A DNA stretch of 47,950 nucleotides from JAZKJD01 sp040384585. Its GTDB lineage: Bacteria > Pseudomonadota > Gammaproteobacteria > Diplorickettsiales > Diplorickettsiaceae. The notes beneath the pieces were generated by a model. It had not been told where the DNA came from, made no database searches, and saw only the letters and a program-made list of their open reading frames with translations. Location: NCBI GenBank assembly GCA_040384585.1, contig JAZKJD010000027.1:1-47950 (forward strand), in the 5' to 3' direction. The position numbers and the translations under genes were made by a program. This document shows positions 24,302-33,300 of the stretch, piece by piece. Position 1 is the stretch's first letter, and each line of letters starts with the position of its first letter.

Positions 24302-25981
24302 TTATTGAAATATTTTTTTTAAATCCAGTTTTTTTAGTTGCTCTTGTAATTTACCTTTAAATTTTTCTTTGAGTATGTCAATACTTAATTTATCAAGCAT
24401 GGGGACAATAATAATATGACTGAATTGTCCTGTGATTTTAATCGGAATAGTGATGCCGTCGGGACTACCATCCGCCAGAACGGGTTGAGCCTGTAATTCA
24501 TAGCTGATCTGCTCTTGTGGCAAATCAATGTAGCCTTTGCCACTTATGTTGAGTCGTCCGCTACTGATGATAAGATCGTTATTCGCCAGTATGCCCTTGT
24601 CGATAGTAAAGCTAGCTGAAAACTTACTAAACGGCGTGTCAGGGCTGCTTGCTGTCGGTTTTTCGGCATGTTTGAGCAAGGCTTTACCGAGAGCAACCCA
24701 GTAAGAAAGGTTAATTCCTTTGATGGCGCCATTGTCTAGAGTCAATTGCCCTTGTCCTTGTAGATTTTTTATCAGTGACGCTTTATCACCACCTTGCGTA
24801 GCAAATTTGAAATTGATATTGGCTAAACCGGCTAATTGTATCTGACTTTGTTTGTTGAATTCTTGAAATAGCGATTGAGTGTTAACCTGAGTTAATTGAT
24901 TATGTGCGACAAGTTGTGGTGTTGTTGTTGTGAGATCAAGCGTAGCATCACCCTGATAATTTCCTTGATAAAGTTTTCCAGTAATTGGATTAAGTGACAG
25001 CGTATCATTTTTGAATTGAAAAGGAAGTTGGACTTGCTGAATGGAAAATTTGCCTGATCTAAATTCTTCAGTCGTCAGTACTCCTGATACGGATGGATTG
25101 CTCAATAGGTTTTGTCCAGCGATATGACCGGTAAATTTATTTTCTGCAATCGTTATTGTGAATTTATCGGAAGCAAAGGTTTGGTTGCTTAGATCAAGGC
25201 TTGCATCTGCTTGTAGAGAAACAGGTAGTTGACCTTTGGGATAAGTGGGATCTTTTAATAGGGTATCAAGATTTAATTTATTGAGTGCAATTTTTTCGCC
25301 GTCTGCACTTAAGGTGATATCGGTGGTGAGTTTAACCGTCGCATCCAGTTTGGGTGCGTTTGTCTTGAGATGACATTGGGCAAAAAAAGGCGAGCGTTTA
25401 TTAACGGTTAGATTGGCGCTTTTGAGCTGTAATTGTGATATTTCATAGTGCTTATTTTTTTGCAGGTCATCAAAAAAGATGTGACCATTTTGAATGTCTA
25501 CTCCGGCTACAACAAATCCTAAGGGCTTTACATTATTCGGCAATGTGTTGCTTGGCGTTGTCGTAGAGGATGGAGAAGGTGTGGGGGATACTTGCCAATT
25601 GCTTTGTCCTTGTGCGTTCTTGACGAGATAGAGCGTAAGACCTTTCACATGAAGCTTACCAATTTCTAATTGTTTATGTAATAGAGGGAGTAAACGGACT
25701 TGGATATCTAATTTTTGTATTTGTGCAAAGGGTTTATCTCCAAAACCAGGCGTATTACTTAATTTTGCATTGTTTAGCTGTAATCCAAGCCAAGGAAAAA
25801 TAGACCATTCAATATTACCAGCCAATTGAAGTTGCCGACCTGTGTATTTGCTGACAGCTTGGCTGATTTGCGGTTTAAGGTCATTCGGATTAACGAAAAC
25901 GACTAAGCCAATAATAGCAACCAGTGCTAATAAAATGAGTGCGCCAATCAGCGTTACTAAAACACGAAGTATTTTAGACAT
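24302..25981 (-). CDS. asmA: AsmA family envelope protein
   Basis: A 559-residue inner-membrane-anchored periplasmic protein of the AsmA group, linked in E. coli to outer-membrane assembly and thought to belong to the lipid-bridging repeating beta-groove proteins. The N-terminal helix is at about residues 6-29 (VLVTLIGALILLALVAIIGL), followed by the AsmA N-domain signature NPNDLKPQISQAVSKYTGRQLQLAGNI and a long beta-rich body. A Ser/Thr/Pro spacer (SPTPSPSSTTTPS) breaks the body near residue 135. asmA-mutY-yggX order is common in Gammaproteobacteria, supporting the call. Confidence 0.9.
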   Translation of the reverse strand: MSKILRVLVTLIGALILLALVAIIGLVVFVNPNDLKPQISQAVSKYTGRQLQLAGNIEWSIFPWLGLQLNNAKLSNTPGFGDKPFAQIQKLDIQVRLLPLLHKQLEIGKLHVKGLTLYLVKNAQGQSNWQVSPTPSPSSTTTPSNTLPNNVKPLGFVVAGVDIQNGHIFFDDLQKNKHYEISQLQLKSANLTVNKRSPFFAQCHLKTNAPKLDATVKLTTDITLSADGEKIALNKLNLDTLLKDPTYPKGQLPVSLQADASLDLSNQTFASDKFTITIAENKFTGHIAGQNLLSNPSVSGVLTTEEFRSGKFSIQQVQLPFQFKNDTLSLNPITGKLYQGNYQGDATLDLTTTTPQLVAHNQLTQVNTQSLFQEFNKQSQIQLAGLANINFKFATQGGDKASLIKNLQGQGQLTLDNGAIKGINLSYWVALGKALLKHAEKPTASSPDTPFSKFSASFTIDKGILANNDLIISSGRLNISGKGYIDLPQEQISYELQAQPVLADGSPDGITIPIKITGQFSHIIIVPMLDKLSIDILKEKFKGKLQEQLKKLDLKKIFQ

Positions 25982-26010
25982 GGGTTTGATTTCCTCACTG
26001 GGAAGTAGAT

Positions 26011-26337
26011 TTAATTGATATTGATATCTTCTAATCGGGTTACAGTATAGGCTGGCTCTTCATAAGGGTGTGCTTGCTTTAACGCGGCAATGACAGATTT
26101 GATTACCGACGCATCACAAATCATTTCTACCAAATATTCTTCAACAGTTTCAAGCCTTCCTTTTTGACCCAATGTAGGATTACTCTGTGCCAACGGACGG
26201 AATTGGCCTTGCCCCAATACTTGCCAGGCACAGTGGTCATAATTTCCTAATCGACCAGCGCCTTGATCAAACATGGCTTGTTTGACTTTCTCAAGCGTAT
26301 CACTTGGAATATAGGTAGCAATTTTATACATAGCCAA
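26011..26337 (-). CDS. NIF3/YqfO-type small protein (CutA-like fold)
   Basis: 108 residues, recognisable as the stand-alone PII/CutA-like domain found as an insert in NIF3 proteins: KIATYIPSDTLEKVKQAMFDQGAGRLGNYDHCAW, the middle GRLETVEEYLVEMICD, and the C-terminal ALKQAHPYEEPAYTV. The HPYEEPAY motif is the diagnostic part. Function is unknown in the family; metal or small-molecule binding has been proposed. Either of two ATGs (residues 1 and 3) may be used. First gene in the run with asmA, 29 bases apart. Confidence 0.85.
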   Translation of the reverse strand: MAMYKIATYIPSDTLEKVKQAMFDQGAGRLGNYDHCAWQVLGQGQFRPLAQSNPTLGQKGRLETVEEYLVEMICDASVIKSVIAALKQAHPYEEPAYTVTRLEDININ

Positions 26338-26464
26338 TATACCCTTCGCCTTTCAAGATGTGGTGTTGTTGCACATCGGCACTCACGTGCTCATGACTCT
26401 CTAATACACTCCGCGCGTTCGTCCTCGTGCGCCTAACCACCTCTTGAAATCCTTTGGGTATAGT
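26338..26464. repeat. Inverted-repeat element of about 127 bp, single copy in the window
   Basis: Left arm reads TATACCC, then TTTCAAGATGTGGT; right arm is AACCACCTCTTGAAA, then GGGTATA, complementary with a few mismatches. The 70-base centre is GC-richer than its surroundings and has a local inverted pair (CACGTG and a CGCGCG stretch). It occupies the promoter side of the NIF3-like gene and is directly followed by a family B repeat. Confidence 0.6.
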
Positions 26465-26479
26465 ATATCAAATTTAATT

Positions 26480-26622
26480 TTTATTGCATTTTCAAAAAAT
26501 ATTGGTAAAAAAGCAGGGTGGCGCGAGAGAGACTTTCTTTTCGTGGCATAAGCCATCGAAAAAAGTCTCTCTCAGTGACAGGACCCGCTCAATTAATCAA
26601 TACTTTTTGAAAATGCAATAAA
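26480..26622. repeat. Repeat family B, full copy with different outer ends
   Basis: A 143-bp palindromic element. Outer arms TTTATTGCATTTTCAAAAA (26480-26498) and its exact complement (26604-26622) form a perfect 19-base pair. Inside are the copy-specific GAGAGAGACTTT/AAGTCTCTCTC arms, the core TTTTCGTGGCATAAGCCATC, and the right flank CAGGACCCGC. The outer arms differ from those of the 18064 copy. It ends 13 bases before the DUF1338 start codon, so it must lie in its leader or promoter. Confidence 0.8.
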
Positions 26623-26635
26623 GTAAGCAATCGGT

Positions 26636-27562
26636 ATGTTAAATAAAGTAAAACGACTTATTATAAGACAGTTATGGGAAAATTATATAGCTGTTTTTCC
26701 GCAGGTATTAAATATTCAAACGGCTTTATGGGAGCAATATAATGAAGTCTTGTTATGGGATCATTTTGCACTCATCGATTTACCAGGACCTCATACCGGC
26801 ATTAAGTCGCTTGCCGATATATTTTTTCAACTAGACTATGAGATTCGTGGTCAGGATTATTTGGCAGAAAAACAAAATGAATTTGTATGGCTAGCGGAAA
26901 GATCGATTGAAGCACAAAAAGTAGAAGAGGCATTACCGCAAGTTGTGTTGGCTGATTTTCGTCGCGAGGCTTTAGATTCCGACGTTCGAAAAATTATCGA
27001 TACTTATGCCTCACTAGCAAAACCCTTTGCGATGCAGCAATTGCATTTTTTAAAAATGCGGATTTTAGAACAGGATGAAGCGGCTATCTATGATCTCGTT
27101 ACGCTGATTGTGGATTATCTCAAGGGTCGTGACTGGCCATTACCTACTGTAAAGGAATTTAAAACAGTAAAAAGGCATAATGAGCTACTAGCCTGGACGC
27201 TAGTCATGGGGCGTCAGGTAAACCATTTTGGCTGGGCGATCCATTTATCGAAAAAATTTAAAGATTTGGAAGTATTTAATCAGTTTGTCAGCAAAACATT
27301 AGATATCCCATTAAACAGAAAAGGAGGTCTCATTAAAGGTCATAGAGGAAAAGGTATTGAACAAAGTTCTACGGCGGCAATTACAAAATCAATAAGCTTA
27401 TCGGATGGAATAGTTGATTTATCGGATCGATTTATCGAATTTGTTTGGCGTTACCCCGCGCTGACAACAAATAAAAAGCCAGTATTATGGAAAGATTATT
27501 TTAACGGATTTGTTGCGAATAATGCGGATCATGTGGTTGAATCGCTTTACCTAGCTCGCTAA
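26636..27562 (+). CDS. DUF1338-like protein (2-oxoadipate dioxygenase/decarboxylase family)
   Basis: 308 residues with features of the DUF1338 group, metal enzymes of the VOC superfamily that in HglS act on 2-oxoadipate in lysine breakdown. The candidate metal ligands are His in WDHFALIDL (about residue 43), His in RQVNHFGWAIH (about 200) and Glu in DRFIEFVWR (about 263), in the right order and spacing. The N-terminal half contains LADIFFQLDYEIRGQDYLAEK, which fits the family's strand-helix pattern. It is shorter than HglS, and no other lysine catabolic gene is near, so the substrate is open. Its leader holds a full family B repeat. Confidence 0.6.
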   Translation: MLNKVKRLIIRQLWENYIAVFPQVLNIQTALWEQYNEVLLWDHFALIDLPGPHTGIKSLADIFFQLDYEIRGQDYLAEKQNEFVWLAERSIEAQKVEEALPQVVLADFRREALDSDVRKIIDTYASLAKPFAMQQLHFLKMRILEQDEAAIYDLVTLIVDYLKGRDWPLPTVKEFKTVKRHNELLAWTLVMGRQVNHFGWAIHLSKKFKDLEVFNQFVSKTLDIPLNRKGGLIKGHRGKGIEQSSTAAITKSISLSDGIVDLSDRFIEFVWRYPALTTNKKPVLWKDYFNGFVANNADHVVESLYLAR

Positions 27563-27640
27563 AAGTTGCTGTTGACGTAGCGTTTAGGCGTCAGTTTTTA
27601 TCTAAGGCATCTTAGTATTTTCCAATAAATTAAATTATCC

Positions 27641-27674
27641 AGTACTTGATAAGTACACTGATATTGTGTACTAT
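27641..27674 (+). promoter_or_regulatory. Promoter and palindromic operator of the toxin-antitoxin pair
   Basis: Two overlapping palindromes: GTACTT-GAT-AAGTAC (27642-27656) and AGTACAC-N7-GTGTACT (27652-27672). TTGATA (27646-27651) and TACTAT (27669-27674), 17 bases apart, make a good sigma-70 promoter inside them. The predicted transcription start falls at about 27681, the A of the toxin ATG. Autorepression by the antitoxin or the complex is expected. Confidence 0.6.
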
Positions 27675-27680
27675 TGACTT

Positions 27681-27968
27681 ATGGGCGATATTTTTGATGT
27701 GAAACTCTCGGCAAAAGCCAAGAAAGGCTTAAAAAAGATTCCTTTAGCTATTGTCCTTAAATTACAAATATGGGTTGAAGCAGTGGGTCATTGTGGATTA
27801 AGCGAAGTTAGAAAGATATCTAGCTATCATGATGAACCATTGAAAGGTAAAAGAAAAGGACAACGCTCAATACGTCTGAATATTGCGTATCGCGCTATTT
27901 ATATCATTAACAAAGCAGGCATAATAAATTTTGTAGAGATTCAGGAGGTAAATAAACATGAGTATTAA
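27681..27968 (+). CDS. higB: RelE/HigB-type toxin
   Basis: A 95-residue mRNA-interferase-type toxin of the RelE/ParE superfamily, expected to cut mRNA at the ribosome. The pattern fits HigB: FDVKLSAKAKKGLKKIP, a middle helix (LKLQIWVEAV), DEPLKGKRKGQRSIRLNIAYRAIYII and a final strand FVEIQEVNKHEY. Conserved basic and aromatic residues (R in GQRSIRL, YRAIY) are in place. The toxin gene comes first and overlaps the antitoxin by 11 bases, the hig order. The predicted promoter leaves almost no 5' leader and no Shine-Dalgarno is visible. Confidence 0.85.
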   Translation: MGDIFDVKLSAKAKKGLKKIPLAIVLKLQIWVEAVGHCGLSEVRKISSYHDEPLKGKRKGQRSIRLNIAYRAIYIINKAGIINFVEIQEVNKHEY

Positions 27969-28317
27969 AAGTAAAATGACACGGAAAGCTTTAAAGGAGC
28001 TTGAAAGGATCACTGGTACTAAACTAAGCTTCGGTAAGCTAATATGGACGATCCGCCAGGCAGATGAGATATCACAGGTTGCTTTTGCCGCTAAGCTCAA
28101 GATTACTAAGCAGCATTTGTGTGATATTGAGCATGAGCGTAAATCGATTAGTCCTAGACTTGCTTCAAAATATGCTGAAATATTAGGTTATTCAAAAGAA
28201 CAATTTATTCGATTATCTCTTCAAGATTTAGTTGATCGTGAAGGGTTGAATGTGCAAGTTGAAATTACGTCAAAAGGATGTAGAAAATATTACGGTGGCA
28301 TTCGTATGGCAGCTTAG
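27958..28317 (+). CDS. higA: HigA-type XRE-family antitoxin
   Basis: A 119-residue DNA-binding antitoxin. The helix-turn-helix is SQVAFAAKLKITKQHLCDIEHERKSIS (about residues 41-67) followed by LASKYAEILGYSKEQFIRLSL, a standard Cro/CI-type fold. It should neutralise the upstream toxin and bind the palindromes at 27641-27674. An AGGAGG sits about 10 bases before its ATG, inside the toxin gene, favouring antitoxin synthesis. The C-terminal 25 residues (VQVEITSKGCRKYYGG) may contact the toxin. The stop codon TAG lies in a collapsed family A repeat tip. Confidence 0.87.
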   Translation: MSIKSKMTRKALKELERITGTKLSFGKLIWTIRQADEISQVAFAAKLKITKQHLCDIEHERKSISPRLASKYAEILGYSKEQFIRLSLQDLVDREGLNVQVEITSKGCRKYYGGIRMAA

Positions 28318-28332
28318 GGTGTGTCCCTAAAG
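28314..28332. repeat. Collapsed repeat family A tip pair
   Basis: TTAGGG-TGTGT-CCCTAA, followed by AG. It looks like the two extreme tips of the element joined with nothing between, and it supplies the antitoxin stop codon. It lies eight bases before the full copy. Confidence 0.5.
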
Positions 28333-28339
28333 AGAAAAA

Positions 28340-28490
28340 TTAGGATGTGTTGACAATTGTGCTAGGATGAGCGAAGAAGCGTTGTTTTTTGAGCATCGTA
28401 ACGGAGCATACACACAGAGTATGATAAGTAACGAAACGCAGAAAAACAACTTTTTCTCGCCATCATCGTGCAATTGTCAACATACCCTAA
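28340..28490. repeat. Repeat family A, full 151-bp copy (MITE-like)
   Basis: Left arm TTAGGATGTGTTGACAATTG followed by TGCTAGGATGAGCGAAGAAG; right arm CTTTTTCTCGCC, ATCATCGTGCAATTG, TCAACATACCCTAA. The arms are about 40 bases and roughly 80 percent complementary; the 70-base centre has GAGCATCGTAACGGAGCAT and codes for nothing recognisable. There is no transposase gene. T/A at both borders is compatible with a TA target duplication. It is the reference copy for the other fragments. Confidence 0.85.
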
Positions 28491-28495
28491 CAAAC

Positions 28496-29062
28496 ATGAA
28501 AAAAGAAATCTATTATGTGACCAGTAATATTGGAAAATTTAAAGAAGTATCCGATTTTTTTCAAAAAAATAATCCTGAAATCAACATTAAACATTATTTA
28601 CTGGATGTGGATGAGATTCAAAGCTTAGATCAAAAGAAAGTGGTGCGCGATAAGATTAAAAAAGCCTTTGCCATCGTTAATAAGCCCTTATTGCTGGATG
28701 ATGGAGGTCTTTTTTTTGAAGCCTATCATCAATTCCCAGGGACGTTATCAAAATTTGTTTTTCAAGGACTAGGATTTAAAGGCTTATTTAAGCTGGTAGC
28801 AGACGATAATCGCGCGACATTTATCTTGCAATTAGCATATACCGATGGTAGGCAAATACAATTATTTGAAGGAATGTGTAAAGGAACTATCGTTATTCCT
28901 AGCGACTTATCAAGTCATCCGCAGCTTCCATTTACGGCTATTTTTAAACCGAATGGTAGCAATAAAACATTAGCGGAGTTGCGCGGTACAACAGAATTTC
29001 ATCATTATTCTTTTCGCCAGCAGGCCTTGAGAAAATTTGTTGATTGGTATGCAGCAGTATAA
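28496..29062 (+). CDS. Ham1/RdgB-like non-canonical purine NTP pyrophosphatase
   Basis: 188 residues from the ATG at 28496, six bases after the repeat. The N-terminal YYVTSNIGKFKEVSDFF matches the TSNxxKxxE motif of the ITPase family, which hydrolyses dITP/XTP to keep the pool clean. LLLDDGGLFFEAYHQFPGTLSKFVF corresponds to the EDSGLxVxAL..PG..S stretch, with Asp pairs for the metal. It is distant from standard RdgB and slightly shorter. The frame is open 43 codons upstream to 28367, but those codons (MSEEALFFEH...) are repeat DNA and should not be annotated. The MFS gene overlaps its 3' end by 14 bases. Confidence 0.78.
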   Translation: MKKEIYYVTSNIGKFKEVSDFFQKNNPEINIKHYLLDVDEIQSLDQKKVVRDKIKKAFAIVNKPLLLDDGGLFFEAYHQFPGTLSKFVFQGLGFKGLFKLVADDNRATFILQLAYTDGRQIQLFEGMCKGTIVIPSDLSSHPQLPFTAIFKPNGSNKTLAELRGTTEFHHYSFRQQALRKFVDWYAAV

Positions 29063-30305
29063 TCCCTTGCAAAAAAAGACGATTTTTTCGGCTTGCATAG
29101 GGACTATCTTAGAATGGTATGACTTCACCATTTATGCTTATTTAGCGGCTATCTTCGCTAAGCTTTTTTTCCCTTCTTCACAGCCTACCGTGGCGTTGAT
29201 GCTGAGTTACGGTGTATTTGCCATCGGTTATATTGCACGGCCTGTAGGGGCATTTTTATTTGGCCACATTGGCGATACGCAAGGCAGAAAAAAAAGCTTG
29301 AGTCTCACTATCCTGTTAATGGCAATAACGACGTTTGGGATTGGCTTACTTCCTAGTTATGCAAGCATTGGGATAGCAGCCCCTTTACTATTACTACTCT
29401 TGCGATTACTACAGGGGGTTGCCATCGGTGGTGAGGCGTTCGGATCCGTTTGCTTTATTATTGAATCCATACCGCCAAAAAATAAGGGATTTTTTTCATC
29501 TTTAGTGTGGTCTTGCTCCGGGATTGGAATGTTGTTGGCATCCTTAGTGGTGTTTCTTAGCTTCTTATTGTTTCAAGGCAAACTACTTTATACGGTAGGT
29601 TGGCGATTTCCTTTTTTATTAGCAGCGGTAGGAGGGATTATTGCTTATTATATTCGCTCTAAAACCAATGAAACGCATGTCTTTCGATGTCTGCAGCGCG
29701 ACTCCTTAATTGAAAAATTTCCTCTAAAAGCGATTTTTATTTCCTATAAATCCTTAGTGATTAAACTCGTCGGTTTGTATTTACTATCCGCATTGATCAC
29801 GTATTTAGCTTTTATTTTCATGCCAGTTTATTTTTCAGATATTTTAGGACACGCTAGAGTCAATGCTAATGCGATCAATACGATAATGTTGTTGGTATTA
29901 ATTTGTTTAGATATTTTTTTCGGCTGGCTATCAGATAAGCTGGGGAGAAAACCGCTGATGCTAACCGCTGCATGTGGTTTTGTCATTTTAGCTTACCCGC
30001 TTTATTATTTTATTTCACACGGAAATAGTGTTGAATTAATCCTTGCACAACTACTTTTCACCTTACTGGCGGCCGGATTTCAGGGGCCATTAATGGGATT
30101 AACGATCGATTTAATTCCCGTTACTATTCGTTATACCTTAGGTTCACTGGGATATAATCTTGCCTATTCTCTCTTCGGTGGGACAGCGCCGCTCATAGCG
30201 CTGTTTTTAATAAAAAAAACCAGTAATGTAGCAGCCCCGGGTCTTTATTTAGCCGCAGGCGCGTTAGTAGCAGTGCTAGCACTGCTGACGATCAAAAAGA
30301 ATTAA
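29049..30305 (+). CDS. MFS transporter, metabolite:H+ symporter (ProP-like) family
   Basis: A 418-residue inner-membrane carrier with 12 predicted helices. The N-terminus GTILEWYDFTIYAYLAAIF is the MHS-family signature, followed by GYIARPVGAFLFGHIGDTQGRKKSL (the loop 2-3 motif), LLRLLQGVAIGGEAFGS, and FFGWLSDKLGRKPLM in the second half. Relatives move proline, betaine, citrate or other organic acids with protons; the substrate is not deducible. I use the ATG at 29049 because the upstream TTG at 29037 adds only four residues. It overlaps the NTPase gene and converges on the surface-protein gene with a 4-base overlap. Confidence 0.88.
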   Translation: MQQYNPLQKKTIFSACIGTILEWYDFTIYAYLAAIFAKLFFPSSQPTVALMLSYGVFAIGYIARPVGAFLFGHIGDTQGRKKSLSLTILLMAITTFGIGLLPSYASIGIAAPLLLLLLRLLQGVAIGGEAFGSVCFIIESIPPKNKGFFSSLVWSCSGIGMLLASLVVFLSFLLFQGKLLYTVGWRFPFLLAAVGGIIAYYIRSKTNETHVFRCLQRDSLIEKFPLKAIFISYKSLVIKLVGLYLLSALITYLAFIFMPVYFSDILGHARVNANAINTIMLLVLICLDIFFGWLSDKLGRKPLMLTAACGFVILAYPLYYFISHGNSVELILAQLLFTLLAAGFQGPLMGLTIDLIPVTIRYTLGSLGYNLAYSLFGGTAPLIALFLIKKTSNVAAPGLYLAAGALVAVLALLTIKKN

Positions 30306-33300
30306 GAAAGAGCCCTCACACAGCGTACAATTAAAACAAAACGCTTACCCTGGGAGGAGGTGCTACCATCAGCAAAGCTTAAAGCAATTGCGTTAGTAGG
30401 ATTAGACTCAGTAGAGCTCCAATAGAGAAAACTTGTGAACCCACCAATAGCGCCTCTATTTTCATAGAGGCATGCTAGCTGGTTTTTGGAAGGTAAGAAC
30501 CAGTCTGTAAAACCTCCACCTGTGTAATTATGACAAACCTCTGCCCCCGGAGCATTACTTCCTAGAGCATTGGTGATGAGAGTAGTATTACTCATGCCAT
30601 CGGTATCACTCGTCGCATTAGTCGTAGAGTTTATAGAACTCCATTTCTGATCACCCACCACGTCAGTCGATGCAGCAATCAAATTATTCAAGTTATTGCT
30701 ATCGCTTAAACAACCCACAACACCGCCACCAAAAGGTTGACCCACCACTACATAAGTATACCCACCCACGAGTGGACTACTATTACCGCTGGGAGTACCC
30801 ACGACGACATTCACCGAACCAGCCCCTGTGGGCGTGAGCACGGTGATAGTGGTGCTATCAACCACATCTGGATTAGTCCCTGAATTACCGCCAAAATCCA
30901 CAGTCGCAGGGCTATAGAAATTCGTACCGGTAATCGTCACTTTTGTGCCTCCTCCGGGAATACCTCCATCAGGTGTTATATTGCTGATAGTGGGTGGCGC
31001 TATATACGTATATTTACTTGCTGCTGACACTGCACTGTCGCCACCGAGGGTAGTGACCACCACATCCACAACACCGGCAGATCCTGCTGGCGCGGTTGCT
31101 TTAATTTCAGTGTTGTTGATAAAGGTAACCGTAGCCGCAGTGCTGCCAAATTTTGCTGTAGTAGTAGTCGGTGTAAAATTATTACCGATAATGGTGACGG
31201 TTGTGCCACCATTGGTAGAACCCTCGTTTGGAGATAGAGCAGTGATGGTCGGTGCAGCGACATAAGTATACTTAAAGATTGCACTATTACCGCCGGCCGT
31301 CACCACGAAGACATTCTTCATGGAACCGGCAGACCCTGATGGCGCAGCTACTGTAATTTGATTGCTAGTAACGAAGGTGACAGCCGGATTGGAGTTGCCG
31401 AAGTATACAGTGGTTCCCGTCGCCGTGAAATTCGACCCATTAATTGTTACGGTATTACCTTCTGCCAGAGGGCCTGAGTTTGGGGATAGATTGGTGATAG
31501 TCGGTGCGGCGACATACGTATATCCATTCAGGAGTGTTCCCGTGCCGTTAGCAGTTGTTACAATGACATCCACAGTCCCGGGGGACCCTGCTGGCGTTTG
31601 TATCTGCATTTGTGTGCCGGTTGAGTTAATGCTAACAATAGAGGCCAGATTGCCACCAAACGTTACGTCAGTAGCTCCTGTCAAGTTTGTACCATTAATG
31701 GTTATGGGATACGCAGTGAGCGGTCCCGAGTTGGGGGATAGGCTGGTGATAGTCGGTGCGGCGACATACGTATAGGTATCTGAGGACGTTATGTCGCCAC
31801 TCGCTTTTTGCACAACCACTGTGGCGAGACCAGCAGTACCTCCTGACGGTGTGGTGACGGTAATTTCAGTGTCATTTACCACAATAAATGAGGTGCCCGA
31901 CATACCGTTAAAGGTGACGTCGGTAGCAGCAGGGCCAGGCAGCATAAAACCCTTACCCGTGATCGTCACGGGAGTGCCTCCCGCAAGAGGACCTGAAGAG
32001 GGACTTATACTACCAATGGCCGATTGATCGATATACGTATATTGAGTCGCTGATGGCGCACTCATGCCGCCGGGAGTGGTCACGATGACATCTACCGGTC
32101 CTGCTGTGACACCTGCAGGTGTCACTACCGTAATTCGACTGCTACTAACGAAGGTAGCCATCACCGGGGACGAACTATCGAAGGTGACTGTGGTTCCTGT
32201 CGCAGTGAAATTCGTACCGTCAATTGTCACGAGAGTGCCTCCCGCCAGAGAACCTTCGGTGGGATCTATCGTGGTGATTGTCGGCGGATCAAGATAAATA
32301 TACGGGGTGGATGCACTCGTACCGCCGTTGAGCGTAGTCACGGTGAGATCCACGGTTTCTGCTGCATGTGGTGGCGGTGTGACGGTAATTTCGGTGTCAC
32401 TTATCACAGTAGGAATAGCCGTACTGCTACCAAAATTCACCACCGTAGCGCCCGTGAAATTCGTTCCGGTAATCGTCATAAGAGGACCGACTCCCGTAGG
32501 GCCTGAGGAGGGGGATATATTCGTGATAACTGGTGCAGCGACATACGTATATCCATTTCCAAAAATTCCTGTTCCACCGATAGCTATCACGGTGACATCC
32601 ACGGGACCGGGGTTAAGTGCTCCTGGCGCAAGTACGGTAATTTGTGTGTCGGTTGGGGTGCCGGTAATATCGGCTTGATTGCCACCAAACTTTACGGCAG
32701 TCGTACCGGTAAAATCCGAACCCGTGATCGTCACGGAAGTGCCTGCCGCAAGAGGACCTGAGGAGGGTGATAGACTAAGAATAAACGGTGGGTCAGCATA
32801 ATTATACTGAGTGGGTGCACTCGTACCGCCGTTAGGAGTCGTCACGGTGACACCCACTGGACCTGTTACATGCGGCGGTGCTAACACGGTAATTTCAGTG
32901 TCACTAACAAAAGTGACTGCCGCAGGAGTTCCACCAAAGCTTACGGTGCTTGTCGGTGTAAATCCTGTACCAATAATAGTGATAGCATTGCCGCCTGCGG
33001 TAGGACCCGCTGTGGGAGCCAGTGCATCGATAGTCGGTACGGCGATATAAGTAAATGCACTGGGTGCGGTATCACTGCCACCGTCGGTAGTCGTTACCAT
33101 TACATCCACAGGACCGGGACCCGATGTACTAGGGGGAGTCTTGACTATAATTTGGGTGGAAGTTATTGAGGTGATCGTGGCCGGAATACCACCAAAGCTG
33201 ACTGTGGTAGTCCCTACACTGTCGAGGAAATTTGTGCCGGTAATCGTCACCATCGTGCCGCCCACAACCGGACCCTGGATTGGCATGATGCTCGTGATGA

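Noticed and set aside
28367..28495. A 43-codon N-terminal extension of the Ham1-like protein
   Set aside because: The codons are family A repeat DNA; the family N-terminus starts at the ATG at 28496.
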